Assembly: GCA_019456405.1 (NCBI GenBank)
Contig: WJXM01000061.1
Span: 1 to 39,362 of the forward strand
Reading direction: 5' to 3'
Length of the DNA: 39,362 nucleotides
Origin: Ferrovum sp.
GTDB lineage: Bacteria > Pseudomonadota > Gammaproteobacteria > Burkholderiales > Ferrovaceae
This document shows positions 34,655-39,362 of this stretch, in pieces. Each line of letters opens with the position of its first letter. Position 1 is the first letter of the stretch. Made by a program: the position numbers and the translations under genes. The notes beneath the pieces are model-generated. The model made no database searches, was not told where the DNA came from, and was given only the letters and a program-made list of their open reading frames with translations.

Positions 34655-37030
34655 CTATCTCAAGACCGCACCGAAACGTTGTTCTGCAACCCGTATCAAC
34701 TCCTGGCAAATCTGCTCCAATTCCCCTTCGGTGGAAGAGCGTTCCGTGTCCTGTATTTTCACACAAAACGCCAAACTTTTCCGTCCTTCCTCCACCCCCG
34801 CCCCTTGATAAACATCGAACAACAGGATGTCCGTGACATTTTTCGGGGCCACTGCACGCAGGGCATCCAATACGGCCATGGCCGGAACACCTTCTTCCAT
34901 GACCAAGGCCAGATCGCGCCGCACAGGCTGAAAGCGCGGTGTAGGACAATACTCGGGCCACGCTTCCCGAGTCAAGGGAACCCATTCTAACTCAAACAAC
35001 AAGGGCATGCGGGAAAGGTCGAAGGAGGGACCCAAACGGGGGTGCAACTCCCCTACCCAGCCGATACTTTGCCCATCCCAGTGGACTTCGGCAGAGCGCC
35101 CGGGATGCAAGGCGGGATGTTGGGTTGGAACAAAACTTGCGCCCGGGGGCAAGAGTTCTTCCACGACCCCTTTGAGATCGAAAAAGTCTGCGGGTTCGCT
35201 TTTGATCCCCCACTGTTCAGGAAAACGGGTCCCGTACCATAAGCCGCCCAGGCGCACGGGCTGGGCGCAAAGTCCCTCCGTATCCCGTGCGGGAAGAAAA
35301 CATCGTCCCCATTCAAAAATCCGCACCTGTTCCTGTTTGCGCTTGAGATTGAACACCAGGGTTTCCATCAAGCCTACCGACAAGGTGGAACGCATGACGG
35401 CCAGATCCTGCGACAGGGGATTGAGCAACGCGAGAGGCGACGGCTGCATGGCCAGACGCTGCTCCCCTTCTGCCGGGACGAAACTATAAGTGATGACCTC
35501 CTGGAATCCGCGCGCCTGCAAACGCTGAGCGACGGTCTGCCGGGAGCGTTGCCGTTCCGGCAGGTGGAGTGCCCTCAAGGGAGCCTTGGGCACCTGCATC
35601 GGAATCTGGTCATAGCCTACACAGCGGGCTATTTCTTCCACATAATCGACTTCCTGTTCCAGATCCACGCGCCAGGTAGGCGCCGTAGCGGTCCAGTCCG
35701 CACCGTTCCCTTCCAGGCAAACGCCCAACCGGGTCAAAATTTGTTGCATCGCCTCCACTGCAACCTCAAAACCCAACAAACGGCGCACACGGTCAGGACG
35801 GACCCGTACCGGGAGGCGCTGCGGCATTTTTTCAGGGTAAACGAGATCGAGAATGGGGCCCGCCTGCCCTCCGCCGGCACAGTCCAGCAATAGTTGGGTG
35901 GCCCGTTCCAGAGCCTCCTGGGTCAGACTGGCATCCACGCCCCGTTCGAACCGGAAAGCGGCCTCTGACGCCAGTCCCAGGCGACGAGCACGCCCCGCCA
36001 GCGCCATGGGAGAAAACCAGGCCGCCTCGAGAAAAACGTCCTGAGTTTGCGCAGAGACCGCAGAATTCTGCCCCCCCATGAGACCTGCCAGAGCCTGGGG
36101 CCCCGCTTCATCGGCCACCACCAGCAGATCCGCGGTCAATGCGACCGTTTGGCCGGAAAGCACGGTGAGGGATTCCCCTTCACGCGCCCAACGCACATTG
36201 AGATTTCCGGTCAGTGCCGCATCGGCGAAGGCATGGAGGGGTTGCCCCAGTTCCAGCATGACATAGTTGGTCACATCCACAACCAGCGCCTTGGCACGGA
36301 GTCCGGCGCGTTCCAGACGGCGCACCATCCAGTCTGGCGTGGGCAGATCCGGCTGTTCGAGATGGACCAAACGCCCACAATAGCGCGCGCATCCCTCGAT
36401 CGCATCGATCTGGACGGTGCGCGTACCGAATTCGGGATTTGCCTTCCTGGGGATGAAACTCAGGGGACTGAGCGGACGTTGGGTCAATGCGGCCACTTCG
36501 CGGGCCACACCCCGCATACTCAAACAGTCTGCCCGGTTGGGGGTCAGTTTGAGCGTGAATTGTCGATCATCCAGATCCAGCCAGGCACGAATGGATTGAC
36601 CCACTGGGGCATGCGCAGCGAGCGCCAGCAATCCGTCGCTTTCTTCGCTCAACCCCAGTTCCCGAGCCGAACACATCATGCCCTGCGACTCGATCCCCCG
36701 CACCTTGGCCGCCTTGATGGTCAAATCCCCAGGAAGGATCGCTCCGACCAGAGCACAGGGGGCTTTCATCCCCACCACGACATTGGGAGCGCCACAGACG
36801 ATGGGTAGGGGCGTTGAAGTTCCCACATCCACCCTCAGACAATTCAATCGATCTGCTTGGGGATGTTTTTCCACCGTCAGAATCTGGCCGATCACTACCT
36901 GCTCGAAAGGAGGCGCACAGGGGCTCAGGGCTTCCACTTCCAGCCCCCCCATGGTCAGAACATGGGCCAACTCAGCAGCATCGAGTTCCGGATCGATCCA
37001 GGTCCTCAGCCATGCTTCAGAAAATTTCAC
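34655..37030 (-). CDS. pheT: Phenylalanyl-tRNA synthetase beta subunit
   Basis: Large subunit of the alpha2-beta2 enzyme that charges tRNA-Phe; the beta chain carries the editing site and tRNA contacts. 791 residues, as expected. Domain order: tRNA-binding OB-fold about 40-150 ([20 protein letters not shown]), B3/B4 editing domain about 210-380 ([19 protein letters not shown]-like segment), B5, the catalytic-like core with [16 protein letters not shown], and the C-terminal anticodon-binding fold ([14 protein letters not shown]). The start is GTG with AGGAGATG upstream. It begins 10 bases after the pheS stop codon. Confidence 0.98.
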   Translation of the reverse strand: MKFSEAWLRTWIDPELDAAELAHVLTMGGLEVEALSPCAPPFEQVVIGQILTVEKHPQADRLNCLRVDVGTSTPLPIVCGAPNVVVGMKAPCALVGAILPGDLTIKAAKVRGIESQGMMCSARELGLSEESDGLLALAAHAPVGQSIRAWLDLDDRQFTLKLTPNRADCLSMRGVAREVAALTQRPLSPLSFIPRKANPEFGTRTVQIDAIEGCARYCGRLVHLEQPDLPTPDWMVRRLERAGLRAKALVVDVTNYVMLELGQPLHAFADAALTGNLNVRWAREGESLTVLSGQTVALTADLLVVADEAGPQALAGLMGGQNSAVSAQTQDVFLEAAWFSPMALAGRARRLGLASEAAFRFERGVDASLTQEALERATQLLLDCAGGGQAGPILDLVYPEKMPQRLPVRVRPDRVRRLLGFEVAVEAMQQILTRLGVCLEGNGADWTATAPTWRVDLEQEVDYVEEIARCVGYDQIPMQVPKAPLRALHLPERQRSRQTVAQRLQARGFQEVITYSFVPAEGEQRLAMQPSPLALLNPLSQDLAVMRSTLSVGLMETLVFNLKRKQEQVRIFEWGRCFLPARDTEGLCAQPVRLGGLWYGTRFPEQWGIKSEPADFFDLKGVVEELLPPGASFVPTQHPALHPGRSAEVHWDGQSIGWVGELHPRLGPSFDLSRMPLLFELEWVPLTREAWPEYCPTPRFQPVRRDLALVMEEGVPAMAVLDALRAVAPKNVTDILLFDVYQGAGVEEGRKSLAFCVKIQDTERSSTEGELEQICQELIRVAEQRFGAVLR

Positions 37031-37040
37031 CGCGCATCTC

Positions 37041-38114
<1,074 letters not shown>

Positions 38115-38120
38115 TCAACG

Positions 38121-38480
38121 TCAGGCGGACAAAACGGTACGAGCCGTTTCCACCATTTGACCAAAGGCAGGTTTATCGAAAACCGCCAGATCAGCCAAAA
38201 CCTTACGATCGATCTCGATACAGGCTTTTTTCAGGCCATTCATGAATACGCTGTAGGTCATGCCGCATTCCCGTGCTGCCGCATTGATCCGGGCAATCCA
38301 CAAAACACGAAAATCACGCTTGCGGCGCCGGCGATCCCGATAGGCATACTGGCCGGCCTTCATCACCGCTTCCTTGGCAATCCGATAGACATTCTTGCGC
38401 CGACCGCGGTACCCCTTGGCCTGATCCAGAATTTTCTTGTGACGGGCGTGGGCCGTTACTCCCCGTTTGACTCGTGGCAT
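38121..38480 (-). CDS. rplT: 50S ribosomal protein L20
   Basis: 119-residue large-subunit protein, needed early in 50S assembly and, in other bacteria, a translational repressor of rpmI-rplT. The sequence is textbook: [60 protein letters not shown]. It lies 12 bases after rpmI. GGAGAA precedes the ATG. Confidence 0.99.
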   Translation of the reverse strand: MPRVKRGVTAHARHKKILDQAKGYRGRRKNVYRIAKEAVMKAGQYAYRDRRRRKRDFRVLWIARINAAARECGMTYSVFMNGLKKACIEIDRKVLADLAVFDKPAFGQMVETARTVLSA

Positions 38481-38492
38481 GGACGGTTCTCC

Positions 38493-38690
38493 TTAAGCGT
38501 AGGGCAACATGGCTTTGACCGAGCCCATGTTGGTGGAATGAATTTCTGCCGTCCCGCGCAATTGACGCTTGGTCTTGGTGCTTTTTTTGGTCAGAATATG
38601 GCGTTTGAATGCCTGGGAGCGCTTGATGCTGCCACTCCCTCGCACGCGGAAGCGTTTTGCTGCGCCGCTTTTGGTTTTCATCTTGGGCAT
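38493..38690 (-). CDS. rpmI: 50S ribosomal protein L35
   Basis: 65-residue basic protein of the large ribosomal subunit. [20 protein letters not shown] and [20 protein letters not shown] are diagnostic. An in-frame upstream ATG (MELF) is rejected because L35 begins at MPKMK and GGAGCT lies just before it. It sits between infC and rplT as usual. Confidence 0.98.
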   Translation of the reverse strand: MPKMKTKSGAAKRFRVRGSGSIKRSQAFKRHILTKKSTKTKRQLRGTAEIHSTNMGSVKAMLPYA

Positions 38691-38782
38691 GAATAGCTCC
38701 AATCGTTATAGTAATCCGCGTCAGGTGAACAGGCTACGCGCCTGCTGCTTGATGACCCGCCGCGCCTTGTGGGCACTGCTTG

Positions 38783-39362
38783 CTACGCATCTACTGCCGT
38801 CGACGTAGCATCGACTTTGTTTTCCTTGACGATTTTGCCGACCGCTTCGACTTTTTTACGGGGGGCCAGCACCATCACCATCTGACGTCCCTCCATCTTG
38901 GGAAACTGCTCGACGACCCCATGGGCTGCCAGATCGGCTTCTACCCGCTTGAGCAGGTTGTATCCCAATTCCTGGTGCGTCATCTCACGGCCACGAAACC
39001 GCAAGGTCACCTTGGTCTTGTCGCCCTCGGACAAAAAGCGGATCAGATTTCGCACCTTGATGGCGTAATCCCCATCGTCGGTGCCGGGACGGAACTTGAT
39101 TTCCTTGACTTGAATCTGTTTCTGTTTGACCTTGGCTTCATGTTGTCGCTTGCTCTCACGATACTTGAACTTGCCAAAATCCATCAGGCGACAGACCGGT
39201 GGGTTTGCCGTCGGGGCAATCTCCACCAGATCGACGTCGGCTTCTTCAGCCTGACGCAATGCGTCATTCAGACGCATGATCCCCAATTGTTCTCCATCTA
39301 TCCCCACCAACCGCACTTCTGCGACGGTGATTTCCCCGTTGATCCGGACTTCCTTATCCTGA
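38783..39362 (-). CDS. infC: Translation initiation factor IF-3 (5' end outside window)
   Basis: IF-3 prevents premature subunit joining and checks the start codon and initiator tRNA. The reading stays open to the window edge, showing [20 protein letters not shown] before the next ATG-like codons, so the true start lies beyond 39362; infC often starts at AUU or another rare codon. N-domain: [28 protein letters not shown]-domain: [37 protein letters not shown] and MVMVLAPRK. All are family motifs. A GTG at 39316 opens a shorter reading, but it cuts off the conserved INGEI strand and should not be used. thrS is expected upstream. Confidence 0.97.
   Translation of the reverse strand, partial: QDKEVRINGEITVAEVRLVGIDGEQLGIMRLNDALRQAEEADVDLVEIAPTANPPVCRLMDFGKFKYRESKRQHEAKVKQKQIQVKEIKFRPGTDDGDYAIKVRNLIRFLSEGDKTKVTLRFRGREMTHQELGYNLLKRVEADLAAHGVVEQFPKMEGRQMVMVLAPRKKVEAVGKIVKENKVDATSTAVDA

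Overview
The window looks like chromosomal DNA of a proteobacterium that can run the serine cycle for C1 assimilation. A block at 5.1-15.7 kb encodes glycerate 2-kinase, serine hydroxymethyltransferase, serine-glyoxylate aminotransferase, hydroxypyruvate reductase, both malate thiokinase subunits and malyl-CoA lyase, with folylpolyglutamate synthase and CoaBC attached. The housekeeping order infC-rpmI-rplT-pheS-pheT-ihfA-merR-tRNA-Pro at the right end is typical of gamma- and betaproteobacteria. A gammaproteobacterial methylotroph or methanotroph is my best inference. Methane or methanol oxidation genes, mtdA, fch and ppc are not in the window, so this cannot be proven here.

Layout. 0-2.6 kb: the edge of a type II secretion locus (gspG leaving the window, a divergent GspC-like protein), a DUF1624 acyltransferase-like membrane protein and an EamA transporter. 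2.6-5.1 kb: a minus-strand sulfur cassette, DsrE-like, TusA, SQR-like flavoprotein, DUF1641. 5.1-7.7 kb: folC and gck on the minus strand. 7.8-15.7 kb: glyA-sga-hprA-mtkA-mtkB-mcl-coaBC on the plus strand, then dut and cbiX. A good sigma70-type promoter lies in front of glyA, and a Fur-box-like palindrome sits just after its predicted start point.

16.5-24 kb is a signalling cluster. A 1162-residue hybrid histidine kinase with a periplasmic CxxCH motif, a single receiver protein and an HTH-receiver protein lie on the minus strand. They are divergent from a CxxCH-containing methyl-accepting chemotaxis protein and a receiver-HD-GYP protein. Two membrane receptors with predicted c-type heme sites suggest redox or gas sensing feeding chemotaxis, transcription and cyclic-di-GMP breakdown.

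24-32.6 kb holds an Anbu (bacterial proteasome-like) operon: Anbu peptidase, circularly permuted ATP-grasp, alpha-E protein and a giant transglutaminase/DUF2126 protein. Two further transglutaminase-like genes converge on it. All three transglutaminase domains keep a Cys-His-Asp triad. This part is visibly more AT-rich than the metabolic block.

32.7-33.9 kb has a Phd/VapC-type toxin-antitoxin pair and a receiver-domain remnant next to tRNA-Pro(GGG), which looks like the edge of an accessory region. From 33.9 kb to the end are merR, ihfA, pheT, pheS, rplT, rpmI and the 5'-truncated infC, all on the minus strand, with an intrinsic terminator or attenuator between rplT and pheS.
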